Assembly: GCA_027574665.1 (NCBI GenBank)
Contig: CM050653.1
Location: 41,614,118-41,678,117, forward strand
Length of the DNA stretch: 64,000 nt
Direction: 5' to 3'
Source: Rhynochetos jubatus
Lineage: Eukaryota > Chordata > Aves > Eurypygiformes > Rhynochetidae
Each line of letters starts with the position of its first letter. Within the stretch, counting starts at the first letter, position 1. Positions 51,101 to 64,000 of this stretch are shown here, in pieces. A model generated the notes under the pieces. It was not told the origin of the DNA, did no database searches, and saw only the letters and a list, made by a program, of their open reading frames with translations. The translations under genes were made by a program, and so were the position numbers.

Positions 51101-53944
51101 TGAACAAGTAGAAACAAGATTCCCATGATATCTTTTATGTTTGGTTTTCAGCACAGAGTTTTACCAGTGCCACTTGTCAAATCTGGCTGTCATTCTTCAA
51201 ACTGGAGAGAAACAGAAGTAAAGCTTTCTTTGACCCTGAAAGATTACAGATGTGGGAAACTTCTCAAAATTTACTTCATCCTTTTAGTTAACGGTTGTCC
51301 TGACACACTAAATCATTATGCTATGGGAAAACATGTTGACTACCAAAAATTTCCTTTAGAAGAGTCCTACCAGCAAGATGGTGTTTGCCAAGGATCCTAT
51401 TTTCCCTTAAAACATACACTTCTTTCGATCCTGCAGGTGATTCGATATACCAGTAAAGAACATGAACTTGGTTTTGCTGAGTTCTTGACATTTCATATGG
51501 GATGTGGTGCTGTGCTGACAGTCTTCCCTCTAAAGGTGCAGACATGCTTAATGTGGTTATGCTTTGGGACACTTTTCTGATGCAAAATCTGTGGTTTCAG
51601 ACTACGTTGAGACACTGGTAATTTAAAATATGAAGTTAAGACAAACCCTCTAACTACTGCATGTATTCTGGTGGCTCTTATTATTTTTGAGAGTTTTCAC
51701 CCTCTCTTTTCCCAAGCAGCACTTATTAGTAAGACATATTACCATCCCCCGGTCACGATTCCCCACAGCCAGACAGCATAGGTCCCTCATAGCAAACCCT
51801 GAGCATCAGCAGAAGGGTGACACCAGCGAGGTATAAATTACAGCAACTTTTAGTCTGCTCCATCTGGCACCTGGAACCAAACCAGTCCTCTGATGGAAAG
51901 CTGTCATGATGTCAAGCTAATTCTGACCCATCCTTTCAGCTCAACACCGCTGAAAGCACAGAGCCGCTTTGGGATCAATAACTTAAAGCTGTTCACTCTG
52001 ATTTGTAATCCAAACAAGTACATAGGAGACAAAGAACTGGAGGACTGAGCCCAGACTCATTTCTTCTGATTTTATACTTCCAGCAATTTGCCTTAGCCAG
52101 GCATTTACAAATTACACTAAAAAAATACCCACATTTTGAAGGTTAAACATATATAAATTGTAAACAGAGTGCAGCATATACTACCACAGTTTTGAACATA
52201 AAGCATTAATACTTATTCAAAATGTTAAGGCTTTTATGTGAGAAAATAATACCTTTTTTAGCTGAAACATTTTTAAAGGTTCATCTTTTCTGAAGAAAGC
52301 AGTAAAATGCAGTGTGACAGATAAAAATCCAGCACATATCATGTCCACATTCACATATAAAAAATATATTTTCAACATTTCGATTCAAAGACGAGCAATA
52401 AAAAACCCCCTCTCATACCCTTAGGATGCCAAATAATCATTTCATCCATGTCTCAGTATTGACTTACAAAGACATGACTTGCCTTTGCTGTGTAGTTTCC
52501 ATATACAAACGAACTGAGGATAACTCATTGTTACGGAAGTCAGTGGGATTGTCAGCTCCTTTACAAAAAAAGAAAGAGCCAGCTAGATGCAGCTGGCTCA
52601 GAACTCTGGAAAAAATATTAAAGATGACAGAAAGAGCATGATGGTTTTGGCTCTTCTGCAGCCATTATGATACTGAGCAACATGCTGCAAAGAGCTATTG
52701 CAGTAAAGTGCTGCAAGACCACGTCCTTGCTGAATAAAGGTCATGCAAGGACTCTATTGAATACTCTAAGCTGTACGGCTAAGTCTGCATCTTCCAAGTT
52801 ATTTCTGCATGCATCTTTCCACCATGAGTTCTGCGTTCTTTACATACCAAGAGAGATGCTGTGGTGGTGAATAAGACCTTCCAATTCCAAACATCACTAA
52901 AAATCTAAATTATTTGTTTTATCTTTGCCATCAAAACCGTATTAGCCATTCTCATCAAAACAGACCCAAGAGGCTCTCCACAAATCCTGCTACAGAGCAG
53001 AGAGACAGAGGTGTCATTCTTGCCTCAAGGAGACACTACTGAGAGCTCTTCTCCAGGGAGTATGTTGGTGTAGATTAACTGCTCGTCCAACAGCTGGTGG
53101 AGATGGCCAGCCATACAGAAATCAGCATGCTGGGACACACACCCATCAGGCCAGCCCTGGCATCCACCCAATGCCTGTCCCATCCACATGCCGCTGCCCA
53201 GTACCCAGTGACCCAGTGAGGTTTACTTGGCCTGAACAGGCTCCTTGGTTTCCCCACCCACCACTCTGCTTTATTTCCATTATGCTATGTTACAGCACAT
53301 TACAATATATACATTATATTCATGTACATAGACATGTATAATTCTGCCTATATAATGTATACAATGTATATACACACAGTATAGAACACACAGATCAGCA
53401 AAAGGCCTCTGTGTATTACCAACAGGGACTGCACCAGTCACATTAATAGCAAAACTGTTTTACCATGTTAGCTATTCGTAGTGCCTTCCACATTTCCAGG
53501 GGAAGGCAAAGAGGAGACTGGAATTTCTCCCTCTAGTTACTCAGACCACAGAGCCAATGTAATTCTGCTGTCTTCATTACATTATTTTTCCCCAGAAACA
53601 GTAATACTCCAAAAAGATTAAATTAAATAATACTTCAAAAAAAAAAATCAAGCAGTTCTTTAATTTCATTTCAATACCATCTTGCTCTTCCAACAGCCTC
53701 TCAGATGTGCAGGAAATGGCTTAATGATGTGCCTTTATTAAGGGGAAGTGCTGAGGTATCTCTGTATGTTGCTCCCATCCCCCAAAAGTTTGCACAGCCA
53801 CCGCTCAGAGAATAGATAGCTGCCAGCAAAAACGTCTTCACCAGAGCCTCCTTTCATCACAGACGCTGCAACAAAAACAGCACTTAAAGGACATAATCAT
53901 CTCTACTCACAGTACCTCCTGAACTGTAAACACAGTTTAAAAAC

Positions 53945-54265
53945 TGCACGCCACGGAGCTCAGGCGTGTTATCTAATCCTTTAGAAACTCTATCCTATTA
54001 CAAAGGCGGGCAGCAGCAATGCCAGCCAGCACCATGCGCCTCCACACACCGACCCACTCCCCTTCTGCAAGCACACGCCATCCCTCGGCGCTCGGTGCCC
54101 ATCACAGAAACGCCAACACGGCTCTCACGGCCAAACTGTCCGGGTCCTCACCTGGGAAGCCCTGGTCTGCCTGTACCCCTCCTGACACCCTGAGAGTTAA
54201 GAGCAAGCGTCACTATTCATTATAAGGGCCCAAGGAGCTGTATTACCTCCCGCTTGTCCGCCTCA
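53945..54265. other. CpG-denser segment with a consensus minus-strand splice donor
   Basis: About 17 CpG dinucleotides occur over 320 bp (hand count), above the local background. On the minus strand CCCAG is followed by GTGAGG (donor at 54146-54151), a good 5' splice site. A GC-richer patch with a donor on the gene's own strand is the pattern expected of an alternative first exon, but no start codon context or RBMS3-like N-terminal peptide is visible. This is a weak candidate only. Confidence 0.25.
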
Positions 54266-54528
54266 TCCAGAAATACAGCTGGAAAATACAACAAAAGGAG
54301 CAGGTTTTTTCAGTAGAGCGTTTGGGTGTGCTGTCCTTGCCCTGGCTGGTGGCTGTTGGAAAGGCTACTTACCCGAGCAAGCGCTGCAAGGCTCTCACAA
54401 CACTTAGGTTAGCAAAGCAGCCAGACAACCCAGGTGACTTTGCAGCTGCCTTGCAGGGTAGCACTGCAACACATTGGGCTCTGACAGCCAGACCTGTCAC
54501 ACCAAGGACACAGGTTTTTTCATTCCTT

Positions 54529-54554
54529 CCCCCCCCCCCTTTTTTTTTTTTTTT
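54529..54554 (+). repeat. C11-T15 homopyrimidine tract
   Basis: Eleven C bases run straight into fifteen T bases, so the minus strand is A15G11. Pure homopurine-homopyrimidine tracts can form triplex DNA in principle. Length is likely to be polymorphic or error-prone. Confidence 0.9.
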
Positions 54555-57500
54555 ACTTTTAAAAAACTGAGAATCTTCAGTTACTCCAAACAAGGTAATC
54601 TGAGCCAAGTAAAAAGCCATAGAAAACCATTCTTTCCTTTTTTTCTTTTTTTAATTTATTTTCCTAATGGTGCTTGAAGACTCCTGACAACAGCACAAGC
54701 TTCACTCAAAGCGACCTTGGGAGCAGCACGAAGCGCTTGGTATCAGTTTCAGAGCACTGAAACTGAAGCAGCTGGAAAAGGAACAGTCCTTCACACGTCC
54801 TCCTTCCAGCCACTGGTACGGAGCCAGAATCCCACTCACAGCACCAATGCAGCCGCTCACTACAGCGATGCTACCCTAAGTTGCAATGGGATGTGGCTAC
54901 TCCATTATAAAAACTGGTGCTGTCTGCCAGGTGAATAATTCTGGGCAGGATAAGAGTACAACTGAAGGGTATTGTACTCTCTGAAGGGTTTTACCACCTG
55001 CCCCAAAATCTGACCAGATCCAACTTGCCTGAACAAACGCTTTCTTTGGTAAATCTTATCGGCGTGAAAAGCTGTTGCCTTTTTATGAAGCGTTGGTAGA
55101 GCTGCTTTTTTGCTTACCCCATACTTCCCATCTAGCTTACATTTGGTAGTAGGTTCACTGAGGACCCCATCACATTTTCTAAAAGCTGTTACCCATTCCT
55201 GCCTCTGTTAGTTTCTGTCCCTACACTCTACACCTCATTTGAAGTGCTGAACCAGAGAGCACTTAAATCACAACCTGCATTGATTTTTTAAAATCTGCCC
55301 ATAGAGAAAGAGGAATCCTCCTCGACAGATCAATTTACGAGACCATCATGGTAGCAAGGTCACACACACAGGAACCACCTCTGCCGCACTGTTACCCTGT
55401 AGGACCTGATGCGACTCTCCCAGTGAGGTCAGCTGTTTTGGGGAACATACAGTACCCCGGACAGGGTTATCCGAGACTCAAAAACCACATTTCAAAATCA
55501 GACGCAAGAGGAGCACACTCAACGGTTCACCATTTTCTACTCCTTACACAACACTAGTTTAAAATCATATATATACATATATAATCTTTGTTGAGGGACA
55601 GCCATACTGTAGATGGTGTTCATTTGTACTCAGGACAAACACAGAACTGCTCAGCTTCATCCAACAGCTCTCTCACATCACAGATCACATACTCAGCAAG
55701 CACAACTTCAAAACCAAATCGTTCTTCATGCAGCTACTTCAACATGCTCTATAAACTTTACAAGATCTCAGAGACACAAGTGAACCTCTATACAGGTATG
55801 GAAACTAGAGCAGAAGGTAATTCATTTGCCCAAAATCACGGAGAAGAGGAGAATTCTTATACTGTCCCCAAACGAATTAGTGTTCCAGTACCGGGTAATT
55901 TTTTACAGGGTTATCATACATTGGTCTAGCAAAGGGATATGACAATTTTTGTTTGTTTCAGGCCAAACATGACTTCCTAACATCACTGGAAATCACAAGC
56001 TAAGCTGGACCTCATCAGTACCCATGTGGAAATACAAGTCACATTGCATTAGACGACACAAAATGAAATTGGAGACCACATCCAACTTGCAGATTTTGTC
56101 CTAGCAGGCCAGATGTTGCATGCATGATTAACAGCCTTCTATGGCAATGCAATGAGCATGCTTGTCTATGTCCTCTACCCAGACTGCCCCCAAAAACCTC
56201 ATGAAACAGAGTTATGCTGCATTTCAAATGGACCACAGGCAAAGTCTGACTCCCATTGACATGACATATAGGTAGACTGACCCACAACAAGGAAAAGCAG
56301 CCCCAGCTCAGGAGCTGCCCTGAAAGTCCCCAGTCTGAAACTCTGTTGGGAGATAACGCATAGTTGTGCACCTAACATGCACTCATATAATCAGTCAAAC
56401 CACATCATGGCCTTCAGCTCAGCAAGGATTAACCGTAACAACAAGGACTGAAGACACCCGTCTGAAGGTACTGCTGCATTAACAACCTAGAGACACATCA
56501 CCACTGACTCTCATGGCAGAGATGGGCATGGGGACCTAGTAATGAAACACAGATTCAAGGGAATGCAAAGGGAAAGAACAGCCACCAAAAAAAAAAAAAA
56601 AATCCTGTCTGGATCTAGAGCATGAGGCAAACTGGAGAAGGAAGAATGAGTAAATCTCTACTGGCCTTTGCAACTTGACACACTCAAAAATTTAAGCGTT
56701 CGAAAGGTGCTAACCTGACATGCAAGTTTTTGGAAATGCCTTTTGAGTTTATTCTTTTTGTATAGAAAAAAAAGAATTTAGACAGCACAACATTCAAAAG
56801 ATGAAACATAGATTTCTGTAAAAGGTTTCCATGACACAGGGTGTGAGCAAAGGCCTTACAAATCACGCTTGCCTGAGAACTAATGAAGACCTTAGAGAAA
56901 GCTAATTCACATTCCGTAAGAGAGTCTGCAGCCATCGTATCCATGTTTATCTTATTAGCATCAAGCAGCTGACAGAACCATGAACGCTGCAATGCAAAAG
57001 TATCATGAATCTGTACCATTCAGCAGTGTTTCTATTGTACAGCTGAACTTAATAGACAGAGCATCAGAGGGAGGAGGAGATTTTTCTGCTTCCTAATTAG
57101 CTGTCAAGTGACACAGTGTTCCTTATTGTCTGCCACGGCATTTTGGGAAATGGCTCCTTGGTATGTTAGGTCACATAACCCACGGAAAGCTAAACGCAGT
57201 TACCGCCTGCCACTGAACGAAGCGGCTTTGGTTTTCACCAGAACTACTTTGTTTGCCAGCTACCTCAATTTCCTCCACACCTCACTCCCAGTCTGCGTTC
57301 ACCCCCCCCGTGAAGTAAGTGCAAAATCAGCAAGTAATACTGATTCTTGAGCTGTTGAACAAATGCATTGTGCAATGTAGATTGTTTGTCCAACAGTTCT
57401 CCGTCGTCACTTTGCAGTCTCTTGATGTTCCACTGCAATTTTGAAGCTCGCCAGTAGTGTGTGAGGTAGGATATCTAAGAAACTACCAGATGCACAGAAT

Positions 57501-60500
57501 ATAAGACATTAAATTTTGCATCCAAGCAAAACCACTTTTAACTGTGTTGCCACCTCCCCCATCCGAGACATCAGGTGAATACCTGTAACTTTTTTGGCTG
57601 CTTTATTAAGCTTCAAAACTGTTGAGTCCAATGCTTCAACTTCCTTTTAAAAAAAAAAAAAAAAAGCCAGTTCTGCTCGCATTTGTGCCAAGTTCTCAGC
57701 CTTAAGTTATCAAGCTAGCTAGCTGCACCCCTAGGTCTCTGGAAAATAAGCCTCCATCTAGAAGCTTTCTTCACTACACAGTAAAGGAATATCTCAAGCT
57801 GACTACTCACACAGGGAACCACAGCCCGCAAGACTGCAACTCAGATGCTCACCACCAGTTGAGCAGCATCATGAACCCTTTTAGCTCATCAGCACCTCGC
57901 ATTTTGTGATCATTTATACTTCTGGATGAGTTTTGATTATAGCTCAGCAAATGGTAGACAAAAAATAATTAACCATAAGTGCATTCATTACAGGCAGGCA
58001 CCCATAAACTGCAATATGAACATCAACTATGCTTCCCTAAGTGACAAGGAGTCCCTCAAGGCTCAATTACTTGCCACTTCATTTCAGATGTTAGCAGTCC
58101 TATTCTAAATGGGTAATAACCACCGATAACCATTTACAAGCAGCAATTAAGAGTTTTAAACTGGTACCAGTGATTTCCCTCAAAACTGGGACCAAGCTTT
58201 ACATATTTTTCACAATTTCATAGACAATGAGCTCAACGTGTTCCATTTCTGACATGACTTACTTTAGTAAATCGCCATTATTCACGACATACACACAGCT
58301 AGAAGCTTACTAAAAATGCCTGTAATGAGGATCCTGCCTGAAGCTGAGAGGAATATTGATACAACAGGTAATTTGTATTTTCTCCAGTCTAGATCCACAA
58401 AAGGTGATTAACGATGGATGAGACCATGTTAGTTCACAGTATGTGCTTATACCTAAGTGCAATGCACAAAACAAGATGAAAGAGCTCTAAGAGTCCCATC
58501 TTGTCTAAAAGCAACTCCTACCCATTTTCAATAATGGAGCTTAGTCTGTCAAATATACTTCCAGCAGATACTGGAAGAGATCAGTATCACATCATGATTT
58601 ATCATGGATTAATTGTCTATTGCACATCCATATGACCACACTCGTGCGGCTTCACTGCTCCTACACTCACCTCTTAACTGCACAAACCCATTCACAAACC
58701 CATTCAGACAGGAAACAACAACCACCAGCCCAAAACAAGCATGACTTGTCTCGGCAGTCTCAGAAACTGATTAGCCAAATCAGTGCCTGGTAACAGGCTC
58801 TGGATGTTGACAAAACATCCAAGTGTCTGACAACCTGCAAAAGGCAAAACTTCCAGAAAACTTCCAGCAGAGGCATCTGAGCCGCTCGCAACAGCCAACC
58901 TGTCAGCTCCTTCCTCGGCAAGTGGGAGCGGGAGCAGCAGAGCACTTGGTGCCTTAGGCCAGCAGAATTACCCTGAGCGATAATACAAGGGAGGCCTTTC
59001 TAAGTCTTCACCAATGCCCTTTAAAAATATTTTCTTCATTATCAAGAATAATGTTTCCTCTTTTTCTCCTTGCCTTTTACCCTGATCAGCATAGCACTTT
59101 GCATTCTATGCTATTCATTTATTAATGAAGGGTTTACTCCCATCATTTCCATCAACCAGCATCACCTATATACCAAACATACATTTACATGGACTCATAA
59201 AGAAGGCAGGGGGTGAGTACTGCAGAGAGTGTTTTGAAGACAGTGCAAATTCTGCCTGTAAGAGTGAAGGATGTACCCTGCTTACATCCCTTTTATTTAA
59301 GAGTCAGTCTGTAAGGGAAACCTTACTCTTCAAACTTTTTCAACTGACTTCTGGGTTTTTTTAACCCTTTTGTACCACCTGCATCTCCCTTGCCCAAGGT
59401 TACACAGCTTGTGGCAAAGCGTATGTATAGAAATAGAACAAGAAAAGTCCTTTTACAGTTGTTACCCTGCAACCCAGTCAAAAGCCAGAACCAAGAAACT
59501 TTTTTTTTTTTTAATCATATGTTCAACTGAGATTTTTAGTTAAAAAAACCCCAAACAAATCAAGTTTTTCATTAAAATAAACTTCACAATGTAAGACAAT
59601 AGGGAGGTTGGACACAATGCTTGACTGGTAGGGGTTTTTTTGTGGGGTTTTTTTTTCTGTTTCCTTGTCTATGGTATTTACGTACTCTAGTCAGAGAGGG
59701 AGAAAGAGAAGTAAGTGTATACTACTTTCATCTTTCTTCAGAGATGCATGGAGATGTGCTTGAATGGGGCTAAGGAAAAAGAGGTATAAAAGTGATGTCT
59801 GGTTTACAGCACAAACTTTCAAATGCGTACCACTTTTAAAATGAAGTATCTAAATACGGCATCTGTAGTAGTCAAGAAAAAACACGGATCCAGCCAACAA
59901 GACTGCTGTTATTGCCATGATCTCTGATGCTGAGCTCACGCAGACGCCGGCTTGAAAACAGTGAAAATTAAAACTCGTAAGCAGCAGCAGACAAACCACT
60001 GAAGAATGTTGATACCTCTCTCGCAGAGAGCCACCAGCTCCTGACAGCCGGATTCAGACAGGCAAGGTAAAACGTTTCAATCTGCGCATCCCCCTGGTCT
60101 GTCTGCAGAACAACGCACAACTTCAAACAGCCCTCGGTAAACAGTCTGCTCATCACTCCAGCCTGGGCTGAATTTTAATCAAGGTCCTTTAAATGCCATT
60201 GAACAAATCCATATACTATGGATTGCTTCTTGTATGCCTCTGGCCAACCACTATTTGGAGGGTCATTTATTATTTTTAGAAAACCAAACCAATCCAAACT
60301 AACAGTACAAATTACAGCACATCTTGAAGCACGGTGCAGTCATTTCTGGTCATTTCATGCTGCACGTGAATGAAGTTTTTAATTACTCCTTTAACGTGAC
60401 ATAGTGAATGCATCCATCTGTTAGTCACAGGAAAGGAGGAGCTAGATTTATCTCATGATTAAGCAGCAGTTAAGTTTTCAGGCCACTCACATGTTAAACT

Positions 60501-62160
60501 TGGATTCAAAAATTCACATATTGTGCACTAAAGGCAACCAAAGGACAGAAACACGGGAAGAGCTCTCAGCCACAATAATAGGAATAAAGAGTCCATGATT
60601 CAAATGGGATGGTACATATGACAAAAACACTAAGCCTGCTTGTAAACCATTTTTTCACAAATCCGTCGCAGGGAAGGTTAGACTCCGCGTTTCAATTATC
60701 AGACCAGGAGTATGTCCCCTGTAGATCTACAGGTTCAGCAAAAACTCATTAGAAAATGTGTGTTTGCAGGGGGAGAAATGTGGTCATCATTCCACTGCTC
60801 TGTTCTGCCAAGAACTATATTAGGGAGGTATAAGCCAGCAAACTGCTGACTGCTACAGTTCTTTCTATCTCCCATGGATAAGTCAATTAATCAAACTTTG
60901 CCTACTACCTGTCAAAAGCCTGTCTGTGTCGTCTTGTTGCAATACAGAAAGAATGCAGGGGCTCTTCCCCTGTCTGCAGGTTCTTTCTTACTTAAGGAGT
61001 GGTTCCAGTCATTTGGGGAAAACATTATTTCATGGTGCTAAACAGCTTCACAAAAATCTCCTTCTCTTTCTCACAAATAGAGTGGCTGACAGGTGGGGAG
61101 AGAAGACTTTCACCTGAAGAGAGGAGTGGGGCTTAGCACAGCAGCCCTCAAAGCCACTATAGCACTGCCGACACCTCGCTCCTATGGACAGAGGTCTGGG
61201 CCAAGCATCAACGCCAGCCAGCCTGCGGCTTTTCTAATTAGTTGTGGAATGGCGTTTTGAAGCCATGCGAGGCCACGCTGGGCAAACACTTGTTCTGTGG
61301 CTTCAGTGTGTTGCTTCACAGAAGAATGTTCCCTTTGGGTTTTCAATTCCTTGCAGTCAGAAGTTGAGACACAAGTCGTCAATCTGTTTCCCCTCCTTCC
61401 ACCCCTGACTTCAACACGTCAGGCAAAGTAAAACGAATCAGAAAAGCTGTGTCCCCTAAGCCCTAATTCTCTTCTGGCTTAGAGGCTGTAAAAGCGACAA
61501 TGAATGTGACCCAGAATTTCCATTTTCTTTACTGTAAAATAGATAAAGCCAACAGGACACTGCACCCTGACATCCAAAACCAAGGGAGCCACATGCAAGC
61601 AAGATACAAGTTCTATGAAAATAAGCAATACAAACACTATGCAGTATTCATCCCTGTTGCAACACTTCCCAGGTTGATGGAGTTTGAAGGCCATGGGCAT
61701 CGTCCCTTGACTTTGCAATTGTCCTTTACAGTTGGAATTTCAGACTGGAAGGGCAGTCTCAGGGCTAGCAGTCTTAGAAGTTCTGCAGGCCCAGATAAGG
61801 ATCACCGTAGCAGATCTCTCAAGAAACGCATGTCTGGGAAAAATGTTCTTCCTGCCTCTCCATGTCAGAAGACCATGATACAATCAAAGGAGCAATGTGA
61901 GATGGGGTGCTGTTTTTCTTCTGCTATTACAATTACAGGTATTCACATCCATTCTGGGGAAACTTCTACATATGTTCTTAATCGGTAAGTCAAGAAGTAT
62001 TCTTTGAGAAATACACACAGTCCTCTTCGCGGAAGGAAAGAAGCAGGAGGAAGAGGAAAGAAGAAAGTAGTAGAACTGTCCCTCACAGGTTGAAAAGCCT
62101 GGGGAACTGGGTTTGTACACACCTGGAACTCAAAAACCTGCTGAAAGCTGGGTATCCCTT

Positions 62161-62176
62161 CCCCCCCCCCCCCCCC
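62161..62176 (+). repeat. C16 homopolymer
   Basis: Sixteen C bases on the plus strand give a G16 run in the RBMS3 transcript strand. No structure is seen beyond the homopolymer, and its length in the assembly may be unreliable. Confidence 0.9.
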
Positions 62177-64000
62177 AATTTCTGATGGTACAATTAGCCA
62201 ATGTGCAAGTGGCCCTTACTGTTCTCGAAAGGTATCCTAAAAGAGGGATGTTTGCCAAAGACTTTGGGGTTCCACTGGGGATGATTTTCATCCAGACCTG
62301 TGGAAGATGTCAATAAGGCTCCATACAAAAATCCTGAAATATGTACGTCAGGGAAAACAAATGCAGGTTAAGGCCATTATTGCTTTTGCTTACCCAGGCC
62401 AAAAGAAGCCCAGGAATCTGGGCAAATAGTGACCACATGATTAATTCAGAATCCATCAAAATCGACGGAAACATGTCTACTTGTTACTAGTTATTCCATC
62501 CACCTCAGGATTTTGCTCTGATTGACTAGATTCTTCAGTGCTTTTATAGTATATAGTAGATTTTTTTTTTCATGCTATAGCTTGATGAAATGCTAAAAAT
62601 GACCGGTTGTTGAATACAACCAATTCCCAGAATACACTTGTGTTGGATTAGTTTCTGAATTAGGTTCAGACTAAGCATTTTTAGGTCTATTTTTATGCAT
62701 GTTGAAATAGATGCTTCAGTGTTCTTAGCTGTTTGAGCAGCAGCTGTTGCCACAGAATACTTTGCTGCAGCATGAGTTGGATTCAGTATTATTGGAAAGT
62801 TGGTTTTTTTCCCCCAAAAAACCCTCTCCTGCATATCAATTTTTTTTCCTAACAGTTCCTGCAATTTCTATGAGAGAGAAGCAAAACGTTCTTAAGTTCC
62901 TCAATCCAAACACAGTGAGAGGTCACTCTCACATTGTGAAGATATCATTCTGACTGTGTCTGACGCAAATAATACACATTTGGTTTCAGTTAAACTTGTA
63001 CCCCTCTCTAAATTTTATTTGCTAAACTGTTTCGGACAAAATAATTTTCTTTAGCAATCATAGCCTAAGGTATCAATGAAGAAAGAAGTTCCTAGTCAGA
63101 AGATCCAGCATCTTCCATAATCATAACCTCCAGACATTTAAAAAACAATCAAGCAAGAAATTCTAATTCTTCCACTCCCTCGCTTTTAGGCAGGATCCTT
63201 CAACTCACAATGATCAATTTTGTGAATTGAATTCTCCCATTACAACATCACCAAAATTTTGGAAATGGAAGAAATTGCAACTTTTGTCTAAATACAAATA
63301 GCTTTTCCTCTCTAGTAAAGTCAAAGTAATTTTAGTGAAATTTATGAAGAAGCACTCCACATCAATCAGTCAAGCTATATATCTAATTCTTAACTGGATC
63401 ATAATGATTACAGCCTCCTACAAACCCCTTCCCAACACTTCTGCTGCTTTCCTCATATATTGGCCTTCCTTCACACATGTTCAGCTCCACGCCTTCCCCC
63501 ACATGCGTGATACTGGTGAATATTCTGAAATTCATTCCATAATTCAGAATGAATAAAGATAATTTTTTTTTCAGGTCGAGTAGCTACTTCTAGTGGCTCT
63601 AGAAACATCAGTTTTTGACAAAATATGAAGTATATCCTTTGGTTCTTCCCACTTCATAAGCCGGCTGATAAATACTTTGAAATATCTAGGTAAATACACT
63701 CATCAAATGAAGCAATTTAACACAAGCAAGATGTTTTTGGAAAAATCAATACTAAAAGGCAAAGTTAGCCTTTCATCCAGAGTCGACTGCAGATTTGTGC
63801 AGGCACTAGTCGCAGAGATTTTCCATGAAAGAATTGTTTCCACTGGCTCCTTGACTTTTAGACTCTTTAAGTTGTTGTTCTAAGTGATGTTTCTCCAGCT
63901 GTAAAACCTGATGATTTCCATTTGTCATCCTGATTACACAATGTATGCAAGGAGTCCATTTTACAATATAATATTGACTAAAATATTAATAGAAAGTGGT

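Larger units (their letters stand above)
36466..52000. other. Intron sequence, first half of distal block
   Basis: No gene is recognised. Open frames of 93-151 codons (for example 38470-38838 minus and 51125-51580 plus) have no recognisable domain. A GC-rich non-repetitive stretch lies at about 38480-38830. A CpG-denser, repeat-free block lies at about 43730-44110. Low-complexity tracts are T16 at 45865-45880, a G/T-rich block at 47726-47797, an (AC)8 run at 48167-48182 and A15 at 51063-51077. A 6 bp inverted repeat with a 3-base loop (GTCGTA-GCA-TACGAC) lies at 40126-40140. Confidence 0.5.
1..64000 (-). other. RBMS3: RBMS3 gene interior, one exon with parts of two large introns
   Basis: One RBMS-type exon with correct splice signals sits alone on the minus strand in 64 kb. 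The whole window is therefore read as the inside of a long gene transcribed from high to low coordinates. RBMS3 is known to be a very large gene in vertebrates with long 5' introns, which fits a single 170 bp exon here. I looked for the upstream exon (Met-Gly-Lys start, Tyr-rich segment) above 23988 and for the RNP1 exon (Lys-Gly-Tyr-Gly-Phe) below 23819, and recognised neither. That both neighbours lie outside the window is an inference. A nested gene or antisense RNA in the introns cannot be excluded by reading alone. Confidence 0.8.
52001..64000. other. Intron sequence, second half of distal block
   Basis: No gene is recognised. The longest open frame is 162 codons (61500-61988 plus), with no family signature. 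TA-rich DNA lies at about 53300-53395 and 55566-55583. A CpG-denser segment lies at about 53945-54265. Homopolymer tracts are C11T15 (54529-54554), A16 (56587-56602), A17 (57649-57665) and C16 (62161-62176). No RBMS3 first exon, RNA gene or complete transposon was recognised. Confidence 0.5.

Overview
The window looks like a piece of a bird nuclear chromosome lying inside one very large gene. The only coding sequence I can support with confidence is one internal exon on the minus strand at 23819-23988. It encodes the Ser/Asn-rich linker and the first half of RRM1 of an RBMS-family single-stranded-nucleic-acid-binding protein. The peptide fits RBMS3 better than RBMS1. It has a clean minus-strand 3' splice site (a tandem CAGCAG acceptor) and a consensus GTAAGT donor. 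Everything else is read as RBMS3 intron: 1-23818 is the intron downstream of this exon and 23989-64000 is the intron upstream. No start-codon exon and no RNP1-containing exon was found, so the neighbouring exons lie outside the window. Bird origin is inferred from a CR1 LINE fragment (35555-36465), a GC-rich LTR of a type I recognise from avian genomes (6899-8044), and the absence of any mammalian-type SINE or L1.

Layout. 1-6898: AT-rich intron with no recognised element. 6899-8044: solo-type endogenous retroviral LTR in minus orientation, with an internal ~50 bp repeat array. 8045-9342: ordinary intron. 9343-9986: perfect 46-copy array of a 14 bp unit whose variants change in an ordered way toward one end. 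9987-23818: ordinary intron with a small CpG-dense patch near 12.4-12.7 kb and a short-loop G-quadruplex motif at 15875. 23819-23988: the RBMS3 exon. 23989-35554: intron with an A-rich low-complexity tract at 29.95 kb, a TATA-like sequence at 32.24 kb and a triple poly-G block at 34.3 kb. 35555-36465: decayed CR1 reverse transcriptase. 36466-64000: intron with several low-complexity tracts, two CpG-denser patches (about 43.7-44.1 and 53.9-54.3 kb) and scattered chance open frames.

There is no operon-like or multi-gene system here, and I found no evidence of a previously undescribed biological system. The most interesting structure is the 14 bp minisatellite. Its two variant positions are exactly the two that complete a 5 bp hairpin inside the unit, and the most symmetric copies lie at one end next to a CAG-rich flank. 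The tandem splice acceptor and the 12 bp coding repeat in the RBMS3 exon are the next most checkable observations. The long open frames elsewhere are within what I would expect by chance or lie inside repeats.
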